The translations under genes were made by a program, and so were the position numbers. The notes under the pieces were generated by a model that did no database searches, was not told where the DNA came from, and saw nothing but the letters and a program-made list of their open reading frames with translations. Positions 1-13,300 of a stretch of 64,000 bases of DNA are shown here, one piece after another. Location of the stretch: assembly GCF_021730395.1 (NCBI RefSeq), contig NC_069376.1, positions 18,881,001 to 18,945,000 on the forward strand, in the 5' to 3' direction. Position 1 is the stretch's first letter. Each line of letters opens with the position of its first letter. Origin of the DNA: Mercenaria mercenaria. Taxonomy: Eukaryota; Mollusca; Bivalvia; Venerida; Veneridae.

Positions 1-1865
1 TATCTTGGCTCTTTGGTTTGAACCTTTTGTATTAAACCTAAAAGGAAAACATAAACTTAGCATTCTCTCAATGGATAAACAAACAATTATCCAAGCTGAG
101 AGCTGAGGGGCAAAAAAGTAGCAGAACGCAGATAGTTTGCAATATACAATGGACTGTATGTCAGTTAGAATATATTTACTGATGTTAATTTCGTAAATAA
201 AAAAATATGTTACAGCAAAAATGTCACTCGCCGCTAAAAATTTGAAATAGGTAGAACATGACACGTGGCGACTTTTTTTGCCTGTAACCCAAATGATCAA
301 AGAAAGTGTATTCCCTACTGCACCAATAAGGAATTCAACGACTATAGTATAAAACTGTATTATGTCCAAAGTCAAATATTTATCATCATAATCAGTGTTG
401 TTGTTATCTTCATCCACATAACCCACGAGATAGTCGTGACTGTTATAGTTAAATGTGTCGTTTTCTGTGAAATTCCGTTTGAACATGTGGCTATCCATGC
501 TTTAGTCCACACTAAAAACGTATATTTCAGTGCAATCACAGACCAAAATATAAATATGTTTCTATTATAATAGTTTAACTTCATTCATCTTCCACCGAAA
601 TCAAATTATTCGTCCACTTTCTGTTAATTATCGTTTATATTTCATTACACATGTTGTTTTTTTTACGTGAGTTTGATATATGCAATGTTGTGTTATAAAT
701 TACTATGAGATATCGAATGATGTCGATAGAGAGTTCAGTAATCATCAAGCTGTATGTCTTTGAATTGGAATTTGTAACTGATGTTCTACAGACCTTCCTC
801 CGGTTTATTTTACTGTTACTGTAATAAGCTGATCAACCTAAGCTGCCTCTAAGCAAATAATTAGAAACAATATGATAAGTTTATCATCCAGTTAATTCGG
901 TAGATGAACAAGCAAAGATTCCATATCGATCAAATTTAATGTAACACTACCTGACATGACATAACTTAGCGCCGACTCTTTATATATGACATGCTTATCT
1001 TTCACTATAATTGTTTATTTTTCGATACTGACTTAAATTGACAAACTCGTAGAATTTGACTGAATATTTAAACTTTATGTTTTTACAGCCGTTTTCAAAA
1101 TTAAAATGCTATATGTAATAGTTACTCCTCCATTTTAGTGGCAGTAGCTATGTAAGGGTGTACACTATTTTAAACATAACACACAATACTATCGACACTA
1201 TTGTTTACTTTTTCAAATATGACTTTGAGCGTAAAATGACTTTAATGGAATTTCTCTCCGAACTTTACTCTCCGAACAGTCACTTTATCAACACTCAATT
1301 TGAGAAAAAAGAGTAACAAACAGGCCGTATATGACTGCGTCATTTCACATACAAGACGAAAATTTGTCTGAAAAAAAAGAGAGATCATTTTAAAATTTAC
1401 ACACATTCAGCACTTGACTGTCGCTTAACATTTCAGTTTCAAAAGTATCAACTCAGTCTTAAAGAGTTCGGTACCAGTATTTGGCCCTTTTATATCTATC
1501 TATTATTATTTATTATTATTCTCTTTTAAAGTTCACAGTTGAAAAAGAAGTTGACATGCTCATTTTTTAAAGATTTCCATTGTTTTCCTCGTCACTAAAT
1601 TTTATTCCTGAACTCAACAATAAAGCTTTATAAAATGGACAGTACTATGGAACGCTTATTTAATATCCTTTTACTGCGCTTTAACCATTATCCAGGGATA
1701 TAAATATTTGTGTTAATATATTGATATAATGACAGTAGTTCATTATGCATTATCCTAAGTAGGCTTTTAATATATCAAACTGGGATTACAATCGATAGGT
1801 ATAATGATTAAATTGAATTGCAGACTAACAGAGGTACAACTAACCAGTTATCCTCATTCATTAAT
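1..1865. other. AT-rich sequence without recognisable gene
   Basis: Only short chance reading frames on both strands. I saw no splice-flanked exon, RNA gene or clear repeat. Confidence 0.6.
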
Positions 1866-2445
1866 ATAACTTAAACAAGAATTAAAAGGAAATTATCAAC
1901 ATTTACTGCCTTTTTAGATTTTAAAAAAGCGTATGATACTGCCTTTGGCATAAGTTGAATAGTACTGGTACGAGAGGTAAAATGCTAGAATTTCATTTGA
2001 ACGGTTTCATACTGAATTGTTTGATATTAAAAATGTTTACCACACGGTTTTGATGTATCTTCGGCAATGTTTAGTTTCGTTATAAACGATCTTGCCACCA
2101 GATTGAAGGCTCCAGGAAAAGTTGCTAACATCTGCAACGGCAACAAACTATGTTTAATGTTGTACGCAGATGGCTGTGTGCTTAATGTCAAAAAATGTAA
2201 AGATTAAATATGCTGTCTGAGTGGACAGTAGTTTATCGGTTGCAACTTGCAAGTCAATCCTAGTAAAAGTAACATTGTTCATTTTAGACCTCGCAGTATG
2301 CCTGTAACCCAATGTCAATTCAAATACGGTAAAATTCATATTTGGAACTGTCGGAACTGTCTGATAAATGTATACAATTTAAGCTTAGCAAGATGCGCAG
2401 TAAGAGCTCTGCGTCTTCTAATTGCTACATGGTTTGTCCGGTGAT
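1866..2445 (+). pseudogene. decayed LINE (non-LTR retrotransposon) reverse-transcriptase fragment
   Basis: Plus-strand reading gives reverse-transcriptase blocks in the expected order but in different frames. FLDFKKAYDT (about 1905-1945) matches the usual F-x-D-F-x-K-A-F/Y-D block. LFSFVINDLATRLK lies near 2070-2110. YADG (about 2163-2174) replaces the catalytic YADD. VNPSKSNIVHF (2251-2285) is a block common in CR1/jockey-type LINEs. Frameshifts and stops separate the pieces, and nothing convincing remains beyond 2445. It is a dead 5'-truncated insertion. The clade is not settled. Confidence 0.8.
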
Positions 2446-4224
2446 GTGTTTATTCATTTTTTTATTCAGTGGTGTAGTCAGTATATAGTTGCTTATGTAG
2501 CAGCAGTGTGGGGAACCCAAAACATTTATACTTGTACTGATTCTTCATAGGCCTATAGCCAGGAGATTCTGGAGGGATGCGAATACGAATCGTGAAAACA
2601 TGACTGGGGACTGCTGGCAGGTAGGTGGGACCCCCTCCTTCCTTCGACGGTATGGGGTCCTCACCCCGAAGACATTTTCGAAATCTAGATAATATTTCGT
2701 GCAGTTTTAGGACTTAATATATAATTAGATATCTTGAAGAAACTTCTAACAAAAATAACTTTATTTCACCAAATTCATGAATTTACGAGATGATTAATTA
2801 ACGAAATATCTTAGGCTACTAAATAAATTAACAATATGATTTATACAAGCATTATAAAGGAGTTCACACACAAATCCCTTTCTATTTTTAAATGTAGCAT
2901 GATATACAATGCATAAATGATGCCTCAATTTGGGCATCAGTAAGACACGACCAGCTATAAAAATCATCTAAAACAATAAAACTATGACGGAACATCGGTT
3001 GTTTGAAATAGTTGTGCGGATATGATTGGGTCTAACTTTTCTAGGTATGAATTATAAGGTATTCGGCAACTAAATCATATATAAATCCTAATAGGGAGAT
3101 CTCGCAGCAAAATAAAGATAAGTAGTTATTCATTGAAATAATGGTCAAAGTCGTCAATACTGGTCGATTCGATTAGTCCTTGACAATGTGTCCTGGTCAG
3201 GCGACATGGACAAACTAATAGACTGGTCAATACTAGTTTTTTTAATGAACCATTGTTTTAAATCGATTAAAGATTTTATTACTATACTGGTCCATTCAAA
3301 TACTAGATGTAGTGTTCAATACTGGTCGATAGAACACTTTGATTGCTTTAAATTTTACAGTTACTTATTTTTAAAATAAAGCATTGAGAATAATAGACAG
3401 TTTCAATTTAATACTGTCTTAATGCCAGCTAATTAGTGACTGGATTAACAGGCCAGCAACAAATCTATTGTATATTGTAAGACATGGTGTCAATTAGACA
3501 ATGTGACTATTACAATAACTATCAAAACACAATTAAACCACTTCATTGACAGGGTCCAGATGTTTGGTCTAATGTTTTCACAGTAAATTTTCATTAACTA
3601 ATTTGCACCAGTAAAAAAATATGTTTATCACTTGTGATTCAAACACTTGCTGCTACAGTTTATAAAAATAATTTCTACAAAATTAGCAGGTGTTCCACTT
3701 ATTGTGACGTTTTTATAGTAAAATAATATATCTTTGTAATCTATTCTAACAGAAAAAGTACAGTGGCCAGTATCAGCAATTGTTCATAATTGTCCAATCA
3801 ACCATAAAGATTTCTGACCAGTTTGAATGTATTGATTAGGTTGCTTTACATAAATAATAATGCCTGCATGCACCTTAATCAAGCCCCAAATGTTCTTAAC
3901 AGTCATTAGAACTAGCCATTGGAACTGCGTTTTTGTTAATATTATAAACTACATTGATAAGTTGTGTGTGATTTTCGTCTACTGTCTTTCCCTCAGTGCT
4001 GTACTGAAAATGCATAATTGCAAAATCATAATATTGGTCACAGTATGCTTTACCTATTGTATATTTACGGATGGTATTAATCGTTTTTTTATTACAAATT
4101 CCAATCCTAGTACTATGGGGAAATGATCACTGTCAATTTGGAAAAGAAATTGAAATGTTACTTAGCAAAAGTCAGAATTCATGACCTATCATATATATTG
4201 AGCACTGGTTGAATTTTGTTTAAG
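2446..4224. other. no gene seen
   Basis: AT-rich sequence. The short motif caatactggtcgat recurs three times between 3155 and 3330, which is too little to define a repeat family. No supported exons. Confidence 0.5.
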
Positions 4225-5746
4225 CTTTGACAGAACACATCCGCAAGGGACAGGCGCACAAAATATTACAAGTCTCAGTAAGGTTTAGTCACTCTGTTGC
4301 CATGAAAATATATCATTCTGTGTATTAAAATTGTGAAATACAATGTCAGCGGATTGATTGCAGAGTCGGTCCAGTGGTTACGTCAAGATAATGGTCTCAA
4401 TTTATTAAACATGGTAAATTACGTGTCAAAAGTAAGTAAACTTGGATAAAAATCTTTGAATTGCTTCAAGTGTCACATAACTCATCCGCATACGGCTCAA
4501 TGCAAGTGAGTACGCATACAATATTACAAGCTTTTGTAATATCTGCCGACTGTGACATACGTGCTTATAGCTCTCTTTCGATGAGAATATATCTGTCTGT
4601 ATGTATATAAAGCATGTGAACTGTAATTTGATGGGATTGTCTGTCGGATTAGTTCAATGGTTATGTCAATATAACTGTCTAAATTTGAAAAAAAAAGACA
4701 TTTAATATAGCGAAGGTTAGTATACATCGCCATTGAAAGGTATCTGACGCTGGTCGAATAGTTTCAGCAGTCGCAGAACTCATCTGTAAAAGCGCAAGTG
4801 AGAAACGTCAAAATATTACAAGCCTTATGCATACCAGGCCAATATGATTTAAGTTAATGTCATTCCATAGCAACGAAAATACATCTGATAATCAAAAATG
4901 TGAACAACAATTTAAGGATATTCGCTGCCGAATCGATTCAATGGTGACTCATCTTGGACAAAACATTGAATTTTCACCTGGCAAAAGTTAGTGTATACGG
5001 TTGATATAAATGTTTGGAATTGATACAATTGTTTGAACTGTCACAGAACACATCCGTGTACTGCTCAACACAAGTGAGAACCACAAAAGATATTAAAAGC
5101 CTAAGTAATATCGGATCACTGTGATTAAAAGTTTGTCACTTTATTGACATGAAATTATATTTGTGTATTAAAAATGAGAACTACAAATGGAATAGATTCG
5201 CTGTCAAGTCTGTTCAGTAGTAAGGACAAGATGTCTGTCTCAATTTGGACAAATAATTGGAATTTAACATGGCAAAGTTGGTATGCGTGACATATTAAAT
5301 AGTTGTGCACTGTTTATATTTCAAATAACACATTCGTATACGGTCCAACTCAAGTGAGAACCGCACGCGATATAACATGCCTTTATAATATCGGACCAGT
5401 GTTATATAAGCTTTTGTTGCTCAATTGCTATAGCAATAGAAACAATATCTGTGAGCATGTGACCCACAATTTGAAGGTATTTGCTTTCGAATGGTTACAG
5501 TGGTTAGGGCCGGATGATGGTCTGAATATGGAGAAAAGTATTGAAATTTTAAACAGCAAAATTTAATACACATGTCACATAACTCATCGGTATATCGTTC
5601 AACAAAAGTTAGAATTGCACATGATAATACGACATTTTGTAATATCATGCTGCTATGATTTACGATTTTTATTGATCTACCACAATCAAAATTGCTGACG
5701 AATCAGTTCAGTGATAAGGACAAAACGACAGTCTCAATATTGACAG

Positions 5747-5923
5747 TACAGTCAAACCTGTGTTAAAGACCTCTTCTGAACAAAGCCACCTGGCTCTAAA
5801 GACCACATGTGCTATTTCCCATTTTAACATTTACAGTGTGTTTTAATCTGTGCGTAAAGACCACCTCCCAATGAAGACTATATTTTGGCTCTCCTAAGGG
5901 TGGGCTTTATAGACAGGTTTGAA
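5747..5923. mobile_element. MITE with acagtcaaacctgt-type inverted ends
   Basis: The left end TACAGTCAAACCTGT and right end ACAGGTTTGA are inverted. They enclose about 150 bp in which two 'aaagaccac' blocks recur. It interrupts one monomer of the ~275-bp array between 'gtctcaatattgaca' and 'taattgaaaattt', so it is younger than the array. Confidence 0.7.
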
Positions 5924-6819
5924 GTAATTGAAAATTTACATTGCAAAAATTAGTATACATGGACTAAGAATGTATTAGAGGCTCGTTGAATTGTTTCAGC
6001 AGTTACAGAATACAACTGTTAAAGGCTCAACACAATTGAGAATCCCACATGATGTTACAAGCCTTAGCAATATCGGGCCAATGTGATATAAGTGTTTGTT
6101 ACTTGTTTTGCAATAAAACTATATTTGTGTACAAAACAAGGATAGAACATTTTGAGTGGAATCGGTACCAAAAGGGTTCAGATGTTACGGCAAAATGACT
6201 GTCTCAATTTGAACATATATATTGAAATTTTACATAGCAAAAGTTTATACATATATGTCTTTGTTTAAAGCATGTTACCTACAATTTGATGGGATTCCCT
6301 TCTGAACTGGTTAAGCTGTTTGGAGAGGATGAAAGTCTCAGCTTGGACAAGAATTTGAAATATTACAAGGCAAGAGTTAGTATACATGAACTATGAAAGG
6401 TACTCGGTGCTGGTTGCATTGTTTCAGCTGTCGTACGGCCAATAAGAGGCATTGGGAGCTGGTTGAATTATTTCAGCTTGCAAATAACCAATGCATATAC
6501 GTCTGACCGCAAGAGACAATCACACATGATATTACAAGGCTTTATAAAAATAGTACAAGATTTAAAATATCTATTGCACAATTGACATAAAAATATATAA
6601 TATAATGTGTATTTAGAATGTTAACTATAATTTGAAGGGATTGTCAGCCGAATCAATTCAGCGGTTATGACAAGCTGACGGTCTGAATTGGACAAAAAAT
6701 GTTTACATAGTAAAAATTAGCATACATGGTCTATCAAATACATTCAACTCTAGTTGGTTTCAGCTGCGACAGAACACATCCATGTACGGCTCAACGCAAG
6801 TGAGAACCGCACACGACAT

Positions 6820-7200
6820 TACATCGTAGTTGTGTGTTTATCTTTGGTACATGAGTGTCTGCGCTATTGTGGTTTACGTTGTAGTGCGACTGCTTTTAAA
6901 GAACATGGCATTCCCTTGTATATTCGTCCTTGTTCAACTTTCTTCTTCTGATTCCCACCACTCCTACCCCCGACCCCATTTCGCTCCTTACCATTTCCTT
7001 CCCCTCCATCAATATTTAGCATTTTAGCATAAATTAATATGTACTTGGTGGAAGTTTGAAGCAACTCGTCTGAAATATGTTTCCATTACAGCTTCTTTTT
7101 GTTGTGGGCCTACTATGTAAATGCGTGGCTCTGGGGCTGTGTTTTTGGTGCTCTGTGCTTCCGAGAAATATACCCTTACCTATTATCTTTAGTAATATCT
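6820..7200 (+). repeat. dispersed repeat fragment inside the tandem array
   Basis: Sequence around 6830-6950 (ending 'catggcattccctt' and 'ttcgtccttg') resembles 8620-8720. It interrupts the ~275-bp monomers. Overlapping 65-66-codon frames on both strands are best read as repeat sequence. Confidence 0.4.
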
Positions 7201-7500
7201 TTCAGTGGTAAAAGGTAGAGATCATACTCTCAACTTGGACAAAAATGTGAATTTTTACAACCGCATACGACATTACAAGGCTAAGTAATACCATGCAGCT
7301 ATTATTTCAATTTTTGTTGGTCATTTGACATGAAATTATATACCGGTACTTGTATTAAATATGTGAAATACAATTTGAGGCGATCCGATGCAAAATAGAT
7401 TCAGTGGTTAGGGCAAAATGAAAGTCTCAATTTGGACAAAAACTAAAAATTTTGCTTAATATTCGGGACACTGTGATTAAAGTTTTTGTCACACCATAAG

Positions 7501-9290
7501 TATAAACGTTCATTATATAAATGAAATTTTTTAAATACCATCGGCAAATTCTGGACATTTTAAGAGAAGCATTTAAATCGAATTTTGTGGGTTATTTGGT
7601 AACTATAAATATAAAGAGTTCCAAATATGAAAATAAAGTTCAACTCACGACGGGTAGTCAACACGACGGCTATATGTCCAGCCGCAGGGTTTCTGTGATT
7701 GTCATATCCGTTATATAAGGGAGCTAGTTCAGTAATAGTTAATGCAAATATTCTTATGAAGTTACGTCCCTTGTGCTATATCACCAAAGTATAATAAAAC
7801 TGTCTGCGAAAAGAACAGTTTTGATCGTATAAAATGAAACACACAAAACCAAAGGTAGGTAAAACATAGTACTTTGAAAAATACGATGTAAGTTTGGTTG
7901 CACTGTATACTTATAAACACCATTTTTTTGTAAAAATGAGCAACGCTTTACATATGGTAAATATATCAGACTTCTGCACACACGTTTTTGAATATGTAAT
8001 GATGATTTCCGTTTTCCGATAGGTGCTCTTTATAAATGTTTATCAAACGAACATCTTGATATTTTATTTCATCTGGTTTCGTTTCTGAAGTGCCACTGAA
8101 TAAAATAGGAAGATATATCAGTGTACCCTGAAGTAAGATGTGTTAAAGCGAAGCAAGTTTCATGGCCTTGTGATACGATATAACTAGAGAGAATCTTCAT
8201 TTTCCAACATACATTTCCGCCGTTGCTAAATTTAAATGTTTTTTTTTGTCCAGGACTCATTATCTAGGAAAATCATAAGAGGTGTTTTTAACGGTTACGC
8301 TTGGTTAATACTATTCTCCTTTGATTGAAGGGATTCGCGTATCTAATTTCCAAAATGTTTTCTTAGATAACTGTTGTCAATCATTCTCGCAAACCAGATG
8401 TCTACCACTTGGTTACCCCCGGTATGCACGAGTTCGTCGGTGCCCATGTTCCATACATCTGTTTTGTCTGAGAATGTTGTTGAAGAGTAATGACCAACTA
8501 AACTGCGCACCATAAACCGGTTTAAGCTCCCCAGTGGTGTTTTTGCCACTGACCGTTCCAAAGCGGTGCCCCACTGTGTTCCTTTCTTTATCTGTTTTGT
8601 CCTGTGCGCGAATGTGTGTGTTTGTGAGTGGTGTGCACGTCTACGTGCTGTGGGTTTCGTTTTGTGATGGCTGTGTTTTGATACGTGGCATTCCCTGTTT
8701 GATATTTGTCTTTGCTTTTTTTTCTTTCTTTTTTGTGAATGCTGTTGACAAGTTATCTCAGAAGTCAGATATTACCACCATTTCATTTGCAAAGGCTGGA
8801 AATGTGTCAATTATTGTTAGCAGGGTGACGCCTATTGAACTAGACTCTATATTGTGCATCTCTGCATTTCAATATGAATGATTTTTGATACCTAATTTGC
8901 ATGTAAATTTTAATAAATACAGTTTCTTTGCATTTTCATCGTTTTATATATGCAGAGCATTTTTAATCGTGCCGTACAACTTGTGGTTATATAGCAGTAA
9001 TTCGGTGAAAAATGTGTTCCGTGGTGTAGTCGAAAAACGTTCCTAAAAAATAGATCCGATTTTTCTCGCATTTGCGCGTAAACCGGGGACGAAAAGGGCA
9101 TTATATCACTCGTGGAATGTATTTTACATAAAATAAGACACTTTTCATGCATATACAATGTATTTGCATGTTTTCGAGTTGTTTATTCTGCGGACGCTTT
9201 TTGAAATGTGGCAAGAATAGGGTACCTGGCTTCAGTTGACTTGCATTTCACTGCATACGATTCAACACCACTTTTTCTTTTCGTTTTCTA
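7501..9290. other. no gene; dispersed repeat around 8440-8745
   Basis: Mostly plain AT-rich sequence. The GC-richer stretch 8440-8745 (with 'gctccccagtggtgtttttgcc') is a dispersed repeat related to 6820-6950. The 115-codon open frame at 8534-8881 starts without ATG and lies largely in this repeat, so I do not call it a gene. Confidence 0.5.
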
Positions 9291-9540
9291 GAAGCAAATG
9301 TAAATCACTTGTCCCTCATCGATGTGGGTTGAGACTCACTCGGGGCGTTGAATTCCTCATTTGAGGAAGCAATCCAGTTGGCTTACGGAAGGTCGGTGGT
9401 TCTACCCAGGTGCCCGCTCGTGATGAAATAATGCACGGAGGGGCACCTGGTGTCTTCCTCCGCCATTAAAGCTGGAAAGTCGCCATATGACCTATCATGT
9501 TTCGGTGCGACGTTAAATCAAAAAAAAGGAAGCAAATGTA
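9291..9540 (+). mobile_element. 5'-truncated tRNA-derived SINE (family 1) with 12-bp target-site duplication
   Basis: The SINE body runs 9303-9528 and ends in cgttaaatcaaaaaaaag. The 12-bp sequence gaagcaaatgta flanks it at 9291-9302 and 9529-9540, a clean target-site duplication. The tRNA-like head is missing, as expected from incomplete reverse transcription. Related copies lie near 10.8, 19.3, 28.5, 30.7, 31.0 and 41.8 kb. Confidence 0.9.
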
Positions 9541-10798
9541 TGGATTTCATGTGAAAAATAGGTCTACGATGGAGTGAAAATCTATAAACTGTAACAAAAT
9601 TGATCTGATGTAGCTGGATCTTACATGAAACAAAGAACAATTTTTTTTATTCGTATAGTGCCTATTGTAAAATGGACGATATGGATAGTCTCCCTTGCTT
9701 GAATCTGAATTTAGACCGTTCCTGTTTGGGTTTTGTGTACAAATAACCGTTTTCACTGGTGGTGAACTCAGTCACTGCCGGTTCGAAAGCTTTGCCACAT
9801 CTTACGTTTCTTCACATACCAAACATGTTTCATTACATTTCACAAACAAGCTCAGTCAGTCTGAGTCTGCTATTATCATTCTTCTTCCAAAAGTACTTAT
9901 AGACAGTATTATGCATGCATAAAGACATTAAGATCAATTCAAGAATTACTACTGAATTTAGTTTGGCTGCGAAGAATGGTCGATATTACCACTGTAAGGC
10001 ATTCAAGGTTATGGACCCATAAAAAGTCTGCGATTTGCGCGCGCTTACGTTTTCTCGTCTGCTATTTCAGCATCCTTCGGACATAACAGAAAAAACAACC
10101 AGAGAATTATTGCATACAGGGATTACGTAATCGTTCACGGAAATTAACGATTGTCATTACGGGTACGCTGCTTTATGTACTTCATCGGCTTTATCAAAAT
10201 TAATCTTTTTGACATGGATGGAAATCTATAAAGCAATATCACAAGTTATTTAACAGGAAGCATGCAGGTATACTTTTAAATACTTCATTTAAATCTATCC
10301 AAAAACAAGTGTAACGTCATAACGTCAGCTCATTGATTAATCTATCAGTGGATACTTGCCTATAGATTTACGATATTGGATGGTGAAGTAATTTCAGTTT
10401 GACCGTTCTGTCTAGCTGACAGTAATTAAAGACAAAGTCGCTCCTGTTCGAACATTTGTCTAGCTTTACTGACAGTAATATTAGCAATTTCCTCAGTTTA
10501 TTGAAAACGCAGCTTTCATTTCCGGTACAAAAGACAAACTGCAGCGCTAACAAAATAGAACTGACTGAGTCAGTAATACTCACATACGTAGTGTTGATCT
10601 TATTTTAAGCGCATAAATGGATGATTTTTTATTCTGAATCAGATAATTCTGCTTTTCCGGGTTTCAGTATATAAAAGAAAACACTAAATACTTATTTTCA
10701 GTATGGCACTTAATCTTAAGGAAATCAAATCAGGGCTCGAGAACGTTCAGTGTTTCACCATGACAATGCCTGGACAAGTTCCTCTTTCACTGGCGAGG
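9541..10798. other. no gene; short repeat tail near 9846-9905
   Basis: AT-rich. 9846-9905 resembles the 3' end (about 'ctcaatcaaaccgagtctgctatta' in consensus) of a dispersed repeat also seen at 17.94, 36.75 and 53.60 kb. Confidence 0.5.
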
Positions 10799-10970
10799 AA
10801 GGGTCCTCCCTGACCGAGTGGTTACGGTCACCGGCATTGAATTACTTGCCCCTGCTTGAAAGATGCCCGGATGTGCACATGGGGTCTTCCTTTGCCACGG
10901 AAAGCTGGAAAGTCGTAACCTAATCTACACTTGTGTGAGACTGGCATCAAACCCAACGGAAAAAATCACT
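10799..10970 (+). mobile_element. diverged tRNA-derived SINE, family 1
   Basis: A box-A-like 'gaccgagtggttacggtc' is followed by 'cttgcccctgc', 'atggggtcttcctttgcca', 'gctggaaagtcg' and the terminal 'catcaaacccaac'. Internal deletions relative to the copy at 19.34 kb. Confidence 0.7.
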
Positions 10971-11339
10971 GCCAAAAACTCCTTATACTGAATGGTTTCC
11001 TGATTACATGATTTGTTTTTGTTGAGTTCGAACCCACAGCAGTGGAGCAAGTGATTCAAAGACAGGGATCTTTTAAAATCACCCGGCCACGTAGGTCCTG
11101 TATTTAGAACTAAGCGTACATTGTGTCATATCTCTTGACGGGTCTTTCCTGAAGCCTGAAATAGGTTCAGTGCGGCACTGTGCTCCTTTCAAAACACCAA
11201 TTTTCAACTTACCAATTATACGACGGACATATTGATTTTGCTTTTGCTTACATCTGTTTTAATATCTGATAGAGCGTTGTGTTTCCTCTCTTCAAGCCAA
11301 TTTTGACCCGCTTTTCCAGCTCATTACCTATTGTCCTCA

Positions 11340-11433
11340 TAGTCACGGAGAACACACGCCCCGCCCGAGGATCGAACTCGCGACCCCACGATCCGTAGAC
11401 CGACGCTCTACCTACTGAGCTAAGCGGGCGGGT
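11340..11433 (-). mobile_element. tRNA-like head of SINE family 2
   Basis: On the minus strand the sequence has a box-A-like 'tagctcagtaggtagag' and a box-B-like 'gagttcgatcc', followed by 'ggcggggcgtgtgttct'. The anticodon arm does not pair well, so it is not a working tRNA gene. It matches the head of the fuller copy at 43.66-43.96 kb. Confidence 0.7.
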
Positions 11434-13094
11434 TAAATTAATTTTGCTTTATATCTATATATACACCAAGCTATTATACAAAAAATTATATAGAAATATT
11501 ATGCATCGCTATAATTATCTTTTTAAGAAATACTTTTGAGATATTCTAAAATTGGTTCAATCCACCTACCGGCTTGTCCAATATAGTATTTAAGCTTGTC
11601 AAATGTACAAATAGTATAAAATAATGTGCATATGTACCTTATTACAAAATAACATGAAATGGGTAAAACAAAGACAAATGCTCCAATGCCAGTAAATGAT
11701 GATTGTTCAAGTCTTCAAGTTAATCAAATTATAAACTTTAGAACATTAGTTTTTGTTTCTAAACTATTTTAAAAAACTGCTAGGCCGCCTCGGCAAAAGA
11801 AAAGAACTGCTAGGCTGCCTCGGCAAAAGAAAAAATCATACTGTCTTGACAAATACACCACGGAGGAATTCGAACTTAACTACCATTTATGTAAAGTTTT
11901 ATAACTAAGGCAGTTTAGCTTCGGTACCCCATGACAAACGCTTTTCAGTTTTGATCCGAAAAAGTAATTAAAACAACTTATTTTCGTGTTTTTTTCATAG
12001 CATATAATCTACGAGTTCTTCTTTCGAAATAGCAATAATTTCCTGATAATCTTTAAATTTTCTTTATTCTTTGTTGTCGTACATCCTGGAGGTCAGTCCC
12101 TTTAGAAAGTGCGAACGTCTGCTACGGTACGAAGAATAGTATACGATTTTTTCAATTTAATCAACGTAACGATACTAGTAATCAAAAACAAAAAGATTGT
12201 CTACTGTGAAATCCTGTAATTTCGCGGGTATACAATTTCGTAGTTTTGACACAAACGTCTATTTCTTTGTGCTATTTTTTCGTGATGAAAAGAATTGGGA
12301 GTTTGTTTGCTGGGATTTAATTTTATAAACTGACGCCACCACGAAATCTACGAACATTACCCCTCCCCCTCCACTAACACCACCACCACATACGAGTATA
12401 AATTATCTCTGTATGACATATCTCTATGCATGTATTACATCACACATTTGTCATACATTCTTGTATATATCAATGTGCACTGTATTGATTGCATACCTAG
12501 TTTGTATGTAAACAAATGTCGAGTGGTACCATCGGGGATATGTTTTCTGTAATAGAAGATACGAAATGTTTGATAACAGAGCAATGTAATATATAGCCTT
12601 GTCTGACGCACATAGGTTTTTTTCTCAAAGAGTCATAATGATTAACTAGTTACACTACTTAGAAATCAAATGGACTAGTGCCATTAGCACTGGATCATCA
12701 ATCATTGGTCCACTTAAGGTTATTTCATGTCTTGTTCAGTCTGTGCAAGCGTAAAATAGTTCACTGTTTTTGAACTTTTTCCAAGACAGATCTATAGTGC
12801 AATGACGTTATATATATTTTGTTTTTCAAATACAGATTTAAAGAGAAAAGATTTACTTTTGCTCTTAAATTGCAATAAACGTTCAGTTTATAAATGAAAT
12901 AAATTCTAAGCTTTATTGTTAATAGAACTATAGTTATTGTTGTTGTCTTAAATTTATGTTTTTATTGAAAACAATATCTGAAAAGAAAAGAAAATATTTT
13001 TGACATTTCGGGTATTGGAAACCTTCAAATTTTAACTGATTTTTCAAAACAAATCTGATTTTTGAAATAATAGTAAAGGCACAATTGTCGTAAT
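11434..13094. other. no gene; 30-bp doublet and MITE relic
   Basis: A ~30-bp unit (ctgctaggccgcctcggc) is present twice at 11774-11835. 12199-12365 begins 'tactgtgaaatc' like the MITE at 62.74 kb and contains degraded 'cacgaaat' motifs, so it may be an old relic. Otherwise plain sequence. Confidence 0.45.
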
Positions 13095-13300
13095 TTTCTC
13101 TTTTTTCCGTTTAATCATTTGGCTGCATTGCCCAAAATTAATTATACATTTGCCCCTACTGAGCTGTTACTCGCGTTTATTCAAAAAGCAAAAATGGAGT
13201 AAAAGTAATGCAATTCCGTTAATTCATGACGGCTGTTGCTCATGTAATGCTTGTAGCTATACAGAAGTACTTGTCTCCAAGCCATAATTAAATGCTCTAA
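13095..13300 (+). mobile_element. SINE tail, family 3
   Basis: Shares 'tttggctgcatt', 'gacggctgttgctca' and 'agccataattaaatgctct' in the same order with 15030-15185, where a tRNA-like head precedes them. No head is recognisable here. Confidence 0.6.

Larger units (their letters stand above)
4225..7500 (+). repeat. degenerate tandem array, ~275-bp monomer, about 10-11 copies
   Basis: A block recurs in order: a 'cacagaacacatccgtgta' type segment, 'caagtgagaaccgcaca', 'gatattacaagcctt', 'aatatcggaccactgtgat', 'ttcagtggttaggacaa', 'gtctcaatttggacaaa', then 'agttagtatacatgg'. The gatattacaag motif falls near 4263, 4522, 4813, 5089, 5368, 5621, 6052, 6528, 6808 and 7268. Most steps are 253-291 bp. 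One longer step (5621 to 6052) is explained by the MITE at 5747-5923; the others probably reflect partial monomers. Monomers are well diverged, so the array is old. Reading frames here are not conserved between copies. Confidence 0.8.

Noticed and set aside
8534-8881. 115-codon plus-strand open frame, one of the longest outside the deaminases
   Set aside because: No ATG start, low-complexity Phe/Val-rich reading, and it lies largely in a dispersed repeat related to 6820-6950.
11340-11433. Possible tRNA gene (minus strand) with good A and B boxes
   Set aside because: The anticodon arm does not pair, and the flanks continue as SINE family 2.
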